From the NCBI GenBank assembly GCA_903813345.2, contig CAIIXF020000041.1, positions 1 through 45,453 of the forward strand: a stretch of DNA of 45,453 nt. The letters run 5' to 3'. Position 1 is the stretch's first letter. Each line of letters opens with the position of its first letter. Both the position numbers and the translations under genes were made by a program. The notes beneath the pieces were generated by a model that had not been told where the DNA came from, did no database searches, and saw only the letters and a list, made by a program, of their open reading frames with translations. This DNA comes from Owenia fusiformis. Taxonomy: Eukaryota > Annelida > Polychaeta > Sabellida > Oweniidae. This document shows positions 12,517-23,652 of the stretch, in pieces.

Positions 12517-12523
12517 TATAAAA
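12517..12523 (+). promoter_or_regulatory. Possible TATA box
   Basis: TATAAAA lies 40 bases upstream of the ATG at 12563. That position would give a very short 5' leader. In such AT-rich DNA the motif can arise by chance, and transcription could instead begin at an upstream exon. Confidence 0.25.
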
Positions 12524-12562
12524 TGAACATTCGAGTTGTAATTAACGGATCCTGATATTATT

Positions 12563-13831
12563 ATGGCTTCGGATCAAGGACAACTGGAACAAGATATAAA
12601 AGATGCCTTAAAACGACCCGATGAAAATGAATTAAGACGACTCCTCCATAATTCACCAACTAAACCTAGGTGTCCAAAGGACATCCTAGCATGGAAATTT
12701 GAGAACAATGTCAGAGTGAGTAGAGAGGCCATCCGGATTTTAGTAGAAAATGGAGCGGATGTTAACGCCAACTGCAGTCGCTATGCGTTGGTCACGGACC
12801 CATATCATAAAGGTGAGACTGCATTGATGTTAGCTATAGAGAGGGATGATGTGGAATGTTGTCGTGCACTTATAGACCATAGCGCTGACGTTAATGCCAA
12901 GGATTTCCATGGAAAGACTGCGTTGATGTGTGCTTCAGAGAAAAATAACGTGGACTGTTGTTTTGCTCTTTTAGACAAAGGTGCGTTCGTTGATGATGGT
13001 AACTACTATAAGAAGACTGCATTGATGTATGCTGTAGAGGAGAACAATGTCGAATGTTGCAATGCTTTGATAGATCGTGATGCGAACATTAACGCCAGTG
13101 ACAAGAATGGACATACTATATTGATGTGTGCTGTAATGAAAAATAATGTGGAATGTTGGCGCACTCTGATAGCCCATGGTGCTGACGTCGATGTCAGTGA
13201 CGACGATGGAATGACTGCATTGATGTATGCTGTAAATAAGAATATTTTGGAATGTTGTCTTGCTCTGATAGACCGCGGTGTGGACGTTAACGCCAGTGAT
13301 GTCAGTGGAAAGACTGCATTGATGTATGCTGTAAAGAAAAATAACAATGTGAAATGTTGTCTTGCTCTGATAGACCATGGTGCGGACGTTAACGCCAGTG
13401 ATGTCAATGGAAAGACTGCATTGATGTATGCTGTAAAGATGAATGACAATGTGGAATGTTGTCTTGCTCTGATAGACCGCGGTGCGGACGTTAACGCAAG
13501 TGATGTCAGTGAAAAGACTGCATTGATGTATGCTGTCAAGAAGAATGACAATGTGGAATATTGTCTTGCTCTGATAGGCCGTGGTGCGGACGTTAACGCC
13601 AGTAATGTCAATGGAAAGACTGCATTGATGTATGCTGTAAAGAAGAATGACAATGTGGAATGTTGTCGTGCACTGATAGACCATGGTGCGGACGTTAACT
13701 CCAGTGATGTCGGTGGAACGACTGCACTGGTGTATGCTATAGAAAAGGATAATAAAGAATGTCGGCGGGCTCTGATAGACCAAGGTGCTGATCAAGGTGG
13801 TAAGCTATTATTATTTTTCAAAAGTTCTTGA
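12563..13831 (+). CDS. Ankyrin-repeat protein (about 11 repeats)
   Basis: A 422-codon frame starts at ATGGCT (G at +4, a favourable context). Residues 1-50 are charged and helical without repeats. From about residue 53 to the end there are some eleven ankyrin repeats of the pattern G-x-TALMYA-x(6)-VECC-x-ALID-x-GADVNASD. The usual TPLH is TALM here, and most repeats carry a Cys pair in the second helix. Repeats 7-10 have 34 residues instead of 33 because of an extra Asn codon, and repeats 6-10 are very similar at DNA level, pointing to recent tandem duplication. Ankyrin arrays bind proteins; no partner can be named. There is no signal peptide or membrane segment. The donor GTAAGC at 13800 would end this exon in phase 1, giving a longer protein; alternatively it ends at the stop at 13829-13831 with AATAAA at 13907. 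Confidence 0.88.
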   Translation: MASDQGQLEQDIKDALKRPDENELRRLLHNSPTKPRCPKDILAWKFENNVRVSREAIRILVENGADVNANCSRYALVTDPYHKGETALMLAIERDDVECCRALIDHSADVNAKDFHGKTALMCASEKNNVDCCFALLDKGAFVDDGNYYKKTALMYAVEENNVECCNALIDRDANINASDKNGHTILMCAVMKNNVECWRTLIAHGADVDVSDDDGMTALMYAVNKNILECCLALIDRGVDVNASDVSGKTALMYAVKKNNNVKCCLALIDHGADVNASDVNGKTALMYAVKMNDNVECCLALIDRGADVNASDVSEKTALMYAVKKNDNVEYCLALIGRGADVNASNVNGKTALMYAVKKNDNVECCRALIDHGADVNSSDVGGTTALVYAIEKDNKECRRALIDQGADQGGKLLLFFKSS

Positions 13832-13906
13832 TACTTAGAAAATATTTGAATATTATTTCGAAATAGTATGTCACACACTGACATCATAATGTTACCTCGT
13901 CAAATC

Positions 13907-13923
13907 AATAAATACTAAATAAA
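13907..13923 (+). terminator. Two overlapping polyadenylation signal candidates
   Basis: AATAAA occurs at 13907-13912 and 13918-13923, about 80-90 bases after the ankyrin frame's stop codon. If used, the ankyrin gene would be a single-exon or alternative short transcript. The hexamer is common by chance in AT-rich DNA. Confidence 0.3.
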
Positions 13924-14002
13924 AAAGAAAACAAAATTATGCGATAATATAATCTATTTAGAACCATCTCTCTTCAGTGATGGTCATAAGAAGGAATATA
14001 TA

Positions 14003-15057
14003 CAGGGTGTCAAATAAGTCCCGTCCCCCCTGCTACACTAGACGGTACCTAGTGTGATATACGATTGGAAAGATCATCAAAAGCTATGTTAACTCACCAA
14101 CTCTCAAGTATTTTGGATGACATTTACCTATATTTTTATGATATCCTTTATAGTTAACGTACCTTACTCGAGTCTCTAGCTTACAGCTAGACGAAACTTC
14201 ATTGATTTCGTATGTACTGTGCTATACGCACCTACACGCACCTAGAACTCATTTTTAATCAATTTTATAAATATTTTTAAGAATATTAATCATATTTAGG
14301 ATTTAGATATTTCAAAATTTCATTTCGGAGTTTGACACATGGTGAAATTTTCTCGCTGTAGCTAAAAATGGCTTCCGGTTCTGGACGTGAATAACATTTG
14401 AAATTATTCTCGCTTAAAGAAATCAAATATTACAATAGATTCAGACGGGGATGTGAGCTGATGTTCTTCAAATCTATACATAAAGGTATATTTCATATTA
14501 TTATGCCATATTTACTGTGCGTGTGACACAATGATTTACAATATTTATAATACTAAGGCAGCTCAATCTTCCTCCTCAAAGCCGGAATATAGAGAAGGCT
14601 TTGGACCGAAGTAAAACGTACCCTCCTTTAAGCAGCTTTTTTGCGTCAAAATGACAAGGATATAGCCTCAGAAAACTGTCAAAAAGTTAATCTTTTTCGC
14701 TTTCCATTCGTTAAAAAAAGGTTTCCACCACTTTCCCTGCACCTCCTCTTTTTCTACACATCTAACCCTACCCAGAAATTGGTTTAATTCATTACCATGT
14801 ACATATTTAGTCATCTTTTGGTCATTTGACCTTTCTTATACCCCATTCTTAAAAATCCTGCCAGATACGCCAAATTCCCATGTTTCTAGGCACCTCAAAT
14901 GATACAATGTAAAGATTTGTGAGATTGATTAACATGTGTCAGATATATGCTAATCAACGTAACTTTGGAAGACCTTTCCAATGATATATCACACTTGGTA
15001 CCAAATGTCTTGGTTTTGGCTGTAAAGGGGGGGGGGCAGGACTTATTTGACACCCTG
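14003..15057. mobile_element. TIR element with CAGGGTGTCAAATAAGTCC ends
   Basis: The 19-base terminal inverted repeat CAGGGTGTCAAATAAGTCC is perfect at both ends and similarity continues inward (C-run, then CAAGTGTGATATA). It is flanked by TA at 14001-14002 and 15058-15059. Length is 1055 bases and no transposase frame is visible, so it is a non-autonomous Tc1/mariner-type candidate. Many elements with CAGGGTGTC-type ends are known in invertebrates. Confidence 0.75.
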
Positions 15058-15330
15058 TAGATGACAAACTAAAATTTTAATATTATAGAGGGTTTAACCC
15101 TATTGTGTACAGCGTATTTTTATAACACTAATGGATGACCTCCCTGGCGTTTCAAAAATTGAAGAGGTACCGTAAAATGTAAGGTACCATATTAAAGGTC
15201 ATTCAAAACTCTGTAGGGGGTCTATTGAAATCTCTAAAATAGGTCAAATGTGGTCAAACGTAGGTCAAAGTAACATAGGCGTGATTTTTTTTTTCAGTAA
15301 AAAAACAACACAATTTTTTTAACAATAAAA

Positions 15331-15408
15331 TGGTACTAAATGTGATAGATGCGTATAGTATCGACCTTTTTATCACAAAAACCGTGGGTTAATACCTTTC
15401 CTAGATCA
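15331..15408 (-). repeat. Dispersed repeat, inverted partner of 10286-10363
   Basis: In reverse complement it reads CTAGGAAAGGTATTAACCC and on to TATCACATTTAGTACCA, matching 10286-10363 with scattered substitutions. It lies just downstream of the CAGGGTGTC element. Confidence 0.55.
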
Positions 15409-16243
15409 AGGGAAATTTGATAAATGAAATTTCGAAAAATGGGGGATGGAAGACAAATCGCATCCCAGGACCTAAGATACTGATTAGATAATACTTTCGG
15501 AAATTGGTTGAGAATTAGCCGAGAAAAATGTTTTTAGTGCATCTCGGCTAGCAACAATTCAATCTTGCGTTTTGAAAATAAGTGTATTTGAGCCAAAAGT
15601 TGCAGCATTGACATATTTTAATAGTTTATTTTTCATCTGATTATAGATGCCATATGTTTCTACTGGTACATAATAAAAAAAGTATTGAATAAAAACACAT
15701 GTTTGGCTATATATTTACTTATTTATGAAAAACATTTTGAATAAATAAAGCCATCCGAGATGACAGAATTTTTTTCTCTCAAAAACTAGAACTTCAAATA
15801 CAATTTACACTTACCAACTTGTTTGTTACATACCTCAAATAATTGTGTAATGTGTTGATGGATATATATTCGCAAGTTTATATGCATTACAGTAGAACCT
15901 GTATATCTGAACACCTGGCTAATCCGAACACCTTCCAATTTGAACACTTTTTTTCGGTCCCATTTTTTCCTCCCATTGACTCCCATGTTAAAAAAACTTG
16001 AAATCTGAACACCTCCCAATTTGAACAGTGAACAACCAGATTTGAAAAAGTTACTTGTCTAATCTGAACATTTTTATCAGAAATCAAATGTCTGGACATT
16101 TCAATTAATGCCACATATTGAGTCAATGTTATAGTTGTTATTTATCTTTACATATACAATGTAATCAAAGAACCAATATTGTCCTAACTAACTTATTTAA
16201 GTCTCAGTGACATCCCTAATTGTGGAAAACAACAGGATGTTTT

Positions 16244-16480
16244 GGAAAGGTGTGAATACAGGAGTTAATTGGTTTATCCTATTAGAAAAGAACTGAATGT
16301 TTTATGTTTGGATTAAGAGAAAGGTGTGAATCAAGGCGATAATTGATTTATCTTTATTGGAAATTACCTGTTTTTGATTTGGATTAAGAGAAAGGTGAGA
16401 ATCTAGGAGATAATTGGTTTATCTTTATTGTAAATTAACTGGATGTTTTTGATTTGGATTATGAACAGGTCTTAATTGTT
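16244..16480. repeat. Three tandem units of about 72 bp
   Basis: The unit contains GAAAGGTGTGAAT, then GATAATTGGTTTATC, and ends TTTGGATTAAGA. Unit starts fall near 16244, 16317 and 16388, with a partial fourth ending near 16480. It lies inside the Tigger-like element, just before its residual frame. Confidence 0.65.
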
Positions 16481-16525
16481 TTATATCCAATGGGTCTGTT
16501 ATGATAGCTAAGATTCAATCAGTAA

Positions 16526-16756
16526 ATGTTTTATAATCAAAAGAGAACACAGACGACATTTGCAGACAAGATAATATCACGAGAAATAGAAAAAAATCAA
16601 CTTTGTAATATCCTATCACTAAAATGTCTCCTTAAAAGGCATACATCTGACATCCTGAATGCCCTTGATATTCTGAAGATCATCTCGAATGAACACTACA
16701 GTGAAAATTTCTTTTTACTTGAAGAGGATATCTACTCTATTGCTAATGCTATATAA
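16526..16756 (+). pseudogene. Possible C-terminal remnant of a Tigger-type transposase
   Basis: The 76-codon frame ends in an amphipathic stretch with ILNALDILKI and a following acidic-hydrophobic helix. This pattern recalls the C-terminal tail of CENP-B/Tigger transposases, which carries an ALxxL-type helix after the DDE domain. No DDE residues or DNA-binding domain are present. The assignment rests mainly on its place inside the Tigger-like ends. Confidence 0.3.
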
Positions 16757-17604
16757 CCATAATATGGGATAAGCCATTTGATAGACTATCATACACTTTT
16801 ACAGTGTATTACAAAGTTTTTGCCAAAATATAAGAGTTATTTTTACTAAAATTAAGAAATTGTTCAAAATATAAATAAAACATAGCATATAGGCTATAGG
16901 CCTATTGTAGAATTAACTCATCAACAACATGTATTGTTTTCTGACTTAGTATTAAGTGTTCAATATAGCGGTCTGAACAATGAAAATCCCCCTCCCCGAC
17001 CAACAAAATCCTCGAAATTTGAACACCTGCCAATTTGGGTGTTCGGATTAGACAGGTTTTACTGTATATGCGTATTAAAATGGAAAAATGACTAGACTTA
17101 GCCGCGAAACTGAAAAATCTTGGGGTAGGGGAGACAATGAAAATTATTTCTTCAAAACAAATAAAGATATGGTTATATTGTTTTGCAGACATCTGAAAAA
17201 CATGTTAATGTAAGACCCTTGATAGAATTTCATGGATATATCATCATTTGTTTCTTCGCGAGTTGCGGACCACAATATGATACTGAAAACTTCGCATCTC
17301 AGTCAATAAAATCAGAATACCCTGTACTGTTGCTTGTTAGAAAGAATATTACTATACAATATGATCTATATTCAAAAGAAAGTAAAAAGAACGAACTTAT
17401 ACTTTTATTCTATGAAACCATAAAGATTTTCAAGCAATTTCTGAAAAATCCCAAATTCCCACCATCCTTACTCAGCCAAATTACCCCTAATCACCTCGAT
17501 TTTTGTACCAAAAATGATATTTAACCCCCCTCCCCACCCCTGTACACATTAGGGTTAATAAGGTACATGTAAGGTTTTGAGAAAAATAGTGTTTTCATAT
17601 TTAG

Positions 17605-17812
17605 AAGGGGAGAAACAAGATATTGAAGAGCAAATTATGATAATGAGTGAACGACAACAACCCGAGCATCAGACACAAACAGCGGCTTTTAAACGTCAAT
17701 CAAATGAAATTCCGACCAAGGAACGTAACATTTACAACAAAAAGCGAACGAGAGATGAGAATATAACTCCAACCAATAAAGATGAATGTCCAACAGATGA
17801 GTACAAGAGAAA
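17605..17812 (+). CDS. Candidate internal exon, charged linker (possibly of the ankyrin gene)
   Basis: The segment is bounded by TTTTCATATTTAG before 17605 and GTATGT after 17812. Its open frame begins with two bases of a split codon, matching the phase-1 end of the ankyrin exon at 13799, and ends in phase 2. The product is highly polar: EGEKQDIEEQ, a Gln-rich SERQQPEHQTQT stretch, and a basic NKKRTRDE cluster that may be a nuclear-localisation signal. There is no known domain. Without the splice model it would be only a short open frame, so linkage to the ankyrin gene is inference. Confidence 0.35.
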
Positions 17813-18700
17813 GTATGTTTTACATTATGTTATTTTTCTCATTCTCAAAAACGAAACATTTCATTATTTTTGAATGGACAATTAGTATGTGCTTTGATAT
17901 ACATTTGTTTTTGTTTTCCTAAGGGTTGGGGGGGTTGATCATTCCAGAGATTTTAAAGATACTAAAGGTAGACAAAAATTAGCTGAAATCAATGGACAGC
18001 ATGGCTTTAAATTTTCTCTATGCAGAAATACCATGGAGACACTAATTGTAGAGCAATTCGGTTTATTTTATAACTAATTAATTGATAAAGAATGCTACTA
18101 CAGTATCATTAAACAGTATAGGAACTTTAGGCCAACGTCATTGAAAGGTATGGGTTGGTTGCACCCTCAATATCATCGAGTTTAATTGGTTTAATCATCA
18201 TTGTGTATACTTTGCTTAACATAATGGAGGCATCTAAAATACATGTGTCCGTGGTCAGAAAATAGTCATAATCCAGAATAAAAGCTGCCAAAATATTTTG
18301 TGATAAACTATGTGGCATTTTATTTCAAAATGTATTAGATTAGAACACAACAATTTTGACAGAACCCTCTCTCCCAGCATTTAACCATGCTTTCACAAAT
18401 TTCGATCATTGTCATGTTATGTTATTGTGTTTTATTTCAGTTTATAATAAAATCATATACATCAAATAAGATGGAAGACCCCCTAATGGGAGTATTATCC
18501 ATATTACAACGTAAAAATAATGAAAAAAAAATTACAAAATGTCTACACACCACTGAACCCCATCTCCACCTCAGTCCCCCCCCCACAACCACATGTACAA
18601 TGCCTTTAGAAAAAGAACAGTTGATCGAGTGCCAGAAATGTGTCTCAGGATAAACTGAATAGTATGGGTCAGTTTAAGGTCATGTTTATTGATATATGTT
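17813..18700. other. Non-coding, possible intron
   Basis: AT-rich sequence between the candidate exon and the antisense LINE fragment. An 88-codon frame at 18387-18653 follows a possible acceptor (TTTTATTTCAG at 18430-18440), but the phase needed to continue the candidate ankyrin exon meets a stop at once. No domain is visible. Confidence 0.4.
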
Positions 18701-18836
18701 AATTTTGTGGTCATCTTCAACACTGAATGTTTAGTTATGCATTTAATCATAACTTTTGCTTTGATATGATAATGTTGAAGGAAAGATGCACTATTGAATT
18801 TACTGATTTGTTATTGTTATTTCCTTGTTCTTCCAT

Positions 18837-20330
18837 TTAGACCAATGGTTTATGATTTATTAAATATTGCTTCAGTTTTGTCTTAAAGTGTGATACAGAA
18901 TTGATTCGAAATAAATCTCCAGGTACATCATTCCATATATCAGTGCCTTGTTTACATATCGAGAATTTTCCAATATCAGTTCTATACTTTGCTGGTCGAA
19001 GTTTATATTCTTGTCTTGTCGAATGATCATGAATTTCATTACTAGGAGTAAAATAATATTTGAATTGCCTCCTACAGGGTTTGTTTACACCTTTAATGCA
19101 TTTAAAAACATAAACTGCAATATTCATGTACACTATTTGAAATACATTCAGGATATTGGCTCTTTTGAAATGTGGGAGTGTGTGATCTCTAGGTTCGAAT
19201 AAATTGTTTCTGTAGTCTGTGTAACTTGGTCAAATAAGATGGAGGGACAGTCCCCCAAATTATGCAGTTATAGTTCAAATATGAATAAATAAGTGAATAA
19301 TATATTGTTTTCAAAGATTTACTATCTAAATTGAATTTTACCATATGAAGTACAACTTATGTTTTTGAAATTTTTGTTTCAATGTATTTAATATGAGGTT
19401 TCCACGATAATGCTTCATCGATAAGTACGCCAAGAAAGTTTCCAACTATAGTTCTATCTAAAAGTGAGTTATTCATGTAGATTTTTATTTTTTCATGTTC
19501 AATTACTTTTTTGGAGACCTGGATATAATATAATTTGTTTTTGTTGGATTTAATGCGAGTTTGTTGCACTTAAACCATTCATTAATTACAGAAAGTTCCT
19601 CATTTACTGTGGTATTGAGGTCATCAAGATTGTTACCAGAAAATAGTATATTTGTATCGTATGCATATAGAAACATTTCTGCAGCCTCTGAAGATCTGTA
19701 AAGGTCATTTATATAAATAATAAACAAAAGAGGCCCTAGAATTGTTCCTTGTGGAACACCACATGACAATTCAACTATATCAGATGTTTCCCCTTCAAAT
19801 TGTACCACCTGGGATATTTTTGAAAGATAACTTTGAAACCAATCGGAGGCAGTTCCCAGAATACCATAATAATTTAATTTTTGCATCAATATAATTGTGA
19901 TTTAATGAATCAAAAGCTTTAGACAGGTCACACATTAATCCTATGGAATATTTGTGATCTTCTAAGGCAAGGCGTACTGATTCAACAAATTTTAAAACAG
20001 CCATGAATGTTGAGTGATCTTTCTTAAAACCATACTGATGTTCGTATAAGATGTTTTGTTTCTCTAAGAAATCAAGCAACCTGTGAGACATACATTTTTC
20101 ATGAATTTTAGAGAATACAGACAGAAGAGATACAGGTCGGTAATGTGTAAATATGTCGTTGCGATCTTTTTTATGAATAGGAATGACTTTTGCAAATTTT
20201 AAATCATCTGGAAATATACCCTGCATAAATGACAGATTGATAATATAAGCAAGTGGTGAGCTTATCAGATGACTGTTTAATTTAATTACTTTTGGCTTGA
20301 TATTATCTGAGCCGGCAGGATATCATTGGA
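18837..20330 (-). mobile_element. Antisense LINE fragment A: reverse transcriptase to C-terminus
   Basis: Non-LTR reverse transcriptase pieces follow one another on the minus strand. From 20330 downward: PAGSDNIKPK, GIFPDDLKFAKVIPIHKKD, YRPVSLLSVFSKI, QYGFKKDHST, CDLSKAFDSLNH, CGVPQGTILGPLLF, then FLYAYDTN where YADD is expected, and a C-terminal part ending at 18837. It is spread over several frames with frameshifts near 19.85, 19.54 and 19.2 kb, and has no endonuclease, so it is 5' truncated and dead. Motif style is CR1/L2/Jockey-like; the exact clade is not resolved. It would have integrated by target-primed reverse transcription. It lies antisense to the possible ankyrin gene intron. Confidence 0.88.
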
Positions 20331-21699
20331 TATTTACAATGTCTCCCCCGCCCAGGAGAAATAATTTCCTCTTTTCTAAAGGTCCTTTGATCATGATCAC
20401 CGTCCGTTTATGAACTAATCTGCAGTAATGAACTTGTTGACATTACCACGAAATATAACTAATCATTTCAGTAGAAATGGTGACCTAACCCTGCGGAAAT
20501 GTAGATAATGTTCCACAGCTATTTTTGAGCGCGATACAACAGCGCCCAGTCTTTTGGCAATTGATTTTACTTTCTACAGATAACAATATTCTATGGAAAT
20601 AGAGTGGTCCTAAGCGAATTAACCTTCTTTGTTAACATTCGCCAAAACGTAAAAAAATAGAAAAATTGTCATAACTTTTCAAAAACTTGATAATAGGAAC
20701 TGATTCAACTTGTCAGTTACGGGTATTTTAGTTGTACACGAACTGAGCATGTTTGTGGCGTTTGTTATATCTTCAAATTAAATATTCCCCCAGTTGAAGA
20801 CATTCAATCTAAGACCACGTATTACCACGGAATAGATCAAACATAAGATATATCCCCGGGACAAACCAGGGGGGGTTGGGCAAATCACATTTTCAATTTG
20901 AAATGCATTATAAGACATTGTAAAACGCAGTGAATATTATCGTAGGTTATCGAGTTTTGAAAGTTGTAATCCAATAAATTGCGCGTTAGCTAGCTAGCTA
21001 TACTAAAGAATGAATGGCTATAGACACCCCTGGGGTCACTTAACATATTTTGAAAAATGCAATGTCGTTAATTTCCTTGATATGTAGGAACTAATTGTAG
21101 ATAAACATTATATTTTCAAGAAATAGCAATAAAAAGCATTCAAGATCACTGATATAAGTATATTTTAGTTGATTTGGGAGGTATGTATCACTTCCCGTGA
21201 AAATGTGAATTTTTAATCAGTCTCAGCAAATGTCTCTAGAATGTGTAAACCCAACTTGGCGGATGTCCCATTGTTTGATTGTGTCACTCTATGCCCTCAT
21301 TGGATTAATATTTTGTATAGTACTATATTATTATTATTATTAGAATATTTTATTATAGTGTCACTAGTGTTAAAAGTATACATACAATGTCAAATACAAA
21401 GTAAACTAAAACACTACCAGCCGGTGTCGGCTTATGAGACACTTAGGTCCTTCTACAATCTGGAACAATGTCCATTAAATAAATATACTATTCTATAATA
21501 TACAATTATTGCACTGTTCAAATATAATATCAGCATATTTTTAGAGTAAGCATTTAAAGTTGACTAGAATAAATATCTGTTGAGCAGTTGTTTTGATCAT
21601 TTCAGACCCTCTCAATATTGAATTTCCTTTTTTGCCACATTTTAAATAGAGTTAAAGCCAATAAATTTTGGATGTTTTTGTCATGCATAAGACTGATCA
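20331..21699. other. Between two LINE fragments, no gene recognised
   Basis: No domain or strong repeat seen. A GCTAGCTAGCTA run lies at about 20990-21000. An 85-codon frame at 21241-21498 contains a hydrophobic stretch but no motif or splice support. Confidence 0.45.
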
Positions 21700-21719
21700 G
21701 TGTACCCAGGCCATCATTT

Positions 21720-22604
21720 GAGTTAATGTTTATATGGGGGCTGTTAATTTAACGTTGTCATAAAACTCTTTCCTTGTGTCCTAATAATGTTCACATTGAG
21801 TCAAAAAGTGTATCTCATCCTCAATACAATCATTATCACAGAGAATACATTTTCGTTCGTGCAGCGGTGTAGTGTTCCATCGACCTGTCTGTATATTTAA
21901 GTGGAGACTTCCCGTTCGAAACTGATCAAGTATTCTCCCGTGTTGTCTGGGTATTCTATTTTTAAGTACTGTTCAGTCACCACACCATATTTAAATTGAC
22001 GGAATGTCCTAAGTTTGTTTCCATTTGCTTCATTATTTTTGTCATCCCATATGTTGGTTAGGAATGTGTCATTTTGATTCAGGTAATGTTTCAGTGTATT
22101 AAGAGCAAGTTTGGTTGAGACGTTTGTGCCATTTGTTATTGGGACTCCTCCTTTAACTAATAACTACTGTGTTTTATAGTCCCAGCTAGACTTTCGCTTT
22201 GCAGACCATAAATGTATTTTGTGGTTTGTCCTGGTTCTATCCATATTGTGAAGCCTCAAGTAAAGTCTAGCACACTCAATATGTTGCTTATCGAGGAGAG
22301 ATGACCAACCTAGGTCTCCCCTTACTGCTTCATTGCTAGTTTTTGGGCTCACCCCCAGGAACATCTTGCCAGCTCGGTTTTGGTTGTTGTTCAGAGGTCT
22401 ACGTTCATGCAGACCCACAATAGAATAGCCGTAATTAATTATGGGCTGGACTAAGTTATCATACAGTTTGTTAAATACATCGTAGTCCATCCCTCCAATC
22501 GCCGTGGCTTTACTGGTAATTACCCCGAGGGCTCTGCTGGCTGATTTAGCTAGTTCCTTGACAGTTATGTTGGTGTCTATATTTTCATGCAGCCATATTC
22601 CCAA
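21720..22604 (-). pseudogene. LINE B C-terminal region
   Basis: It follows the reverse transcriptase with WLHENIDTNITVKELAKSAS and VQPIINYGYSIVGL (22164-22604), the usual post-RT alpha-helical region. After a stop it continues to a Cys/His motif near 21800. It is broken by at least one stop and one frameshift. Confidence 0.7.
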
Positions 22605-23012
22605 ATATACTTGTACCTTTCAGCATACTCAATGTTCATAGTCCCACAATGAAATACTGCATTTGATCTTGGGCAAGCCTGTGGGCGATAATGTACCACT
22701 TTAGTTTTACTTTGGTTCATACTAATGCACCATTCATTAACCACATTGAGCATACGTTGTAGATTAGTTGGGGAATCTGCAATCAAGACAATGTCATCTG
22801 CATACAAGAGGACAGATACATCCATGCCCTCAATTTTGATACCACAGTTTAGATTTTTCACATTAGTTGCCAAGTCATTGATATAGATGGCGAACAGGGT
22901 CGGAGACAAAACGCAACCCTCCTTACATCCTTTCTCTATGCTGAACATTGGTGTTAAATGGCTGTTAATTCTAACTGAAGAAGATACATCTTGATAAAGG
23001 GAACTAATAGTA

Positions 23013-23154
23013 AACAAATACTGGATGATCAGGAGCTGGATATGGCAGAATACCTATTCGAGAAAAAATATTGGGCGAGGCGGCAGCCGAGCCCAATATT
23101 TTTTCGAGGATAGGTATTCTGGCCATATCCAGCTCCTGATCATCCAGTATTTGT
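23013..23154. repeat. 142-bp palindrome inside LINE B
   Basis: Arms of about 65 bases are nearly perfect inverted copies (AACAAATACTGGATGATC ... GATCATCCAGTATTTGTT) around a GC-rich tip, GCGAGGCGGCAGCCGAGC. It abuts the element at 23156-23652. The architecture, an AT-rich stem with a GC-rich tip, resembles 3463-3598. Confidence 0.8.
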
Positions 23155-23155
23155 T

Positions 23156-23652
23156 TTATTATGCACCTCCCAATCAAAGTTAAGTGGAGTACTTACTGGA
23201 ATACAGGCTTAAACTGTCGTTTAGTTGACATTATTTTGACATTTATTTATTCAAGTTTTCTTTCAAACTCAGACGACTTCCGGCCAGTTTATTCGCTACG
23301 CTGGACGAAAATATTTGCCCCGGGAATTTAATTTTTATTTATTCGAGACGTTCTTGAAGAATTATATGTAACTTTTGAATGATAAGGGTAATTGTGATTG
23401 ATTAAGTGCATTTTTTCTTCTATTTTCCGCCAGTTTCAGATGTAAGCTTTAAATAGTACTCCAGTTATCAAGAAATAAAACTCTGAAGTGGGAATGTTGC
23501 AAAAACATTGAAAAAAATATCCGACCCTTTTTCTCGAAAGGGTCAGATATTAAAAAAATATCCGGCAGTTTTCAGAAAAGAGCAGAGTATTGCCAAATTA
23601 CAAGCAACTAAGAACCAATCAGATTTGAGTATTTTAATGAGGTGCATAATAA
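23156..23652. mobile_element. MITE with 14-bp TIR, inserted in LINE B
   Basis: TTATTATGCACCTC at 23156-23169 is perfectly inverted at 23639-23652. Subterminal CCAATCA and CCAATCAGA blocks are also inverted relative to each other. A small hairpin, CCCTTTCTCGAAAGGG-like, sits near 23526-23546. There is no coding. Together with the palindrome next to it, it splits the reverse transcriptase between IGIKARYF and FTISSLYQ. Confidence 0.65.

Larger units (their letters stand above)
15890..17064. mobile_element. Tigger/pogo-like DNA transposon, degenerate
   Basis: It starts CAGTAGAACCTGTATATC and ends with the complement of CAGTAAAACCTGTCTAATCC, between TA dinucleotides at 15888-15889 and 17065-17066. 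Ends of the form CAGTARAACCTGT, followed by repeated TCTGAACACC / TTTGAACAC boxes, are typical of the pogo/Tigger group. The 1175-base length is short for a full element. A possible C-terminal transposase remnant is at 16526-16756. It lies in the possible first intron of the ankyrin gene. Confidence 0.7.

Noticed and set aside
12971-13795. Long antisense open frames (274 and 215 codons) across the ankyrin repeats
   Set aside because: They mirror the repeat units of the sense gene, change only with its periodicity and have no domain of their own; a periodic sense gene easily leaves antisense frames open.
13676-13831. The tandem repeats in the ankyrin gene as a CRISPR array or satellite
   Set aside because: They keep one reading frame, encode canonical ankyrin repeats and have no constant spacer structure.
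17183-17524. 113-codon frame as an exon of the ankyrin gene
   Set aside because: It has no convincing acceptor or donor in a compatible phase and no motif; the exon at 17605-17812 fits better.
19186-19200. tRNA B-box-like GGTTCGAAT
   Set aside because: No A box or cloverleaf lies upstream; it is within LINE coding.
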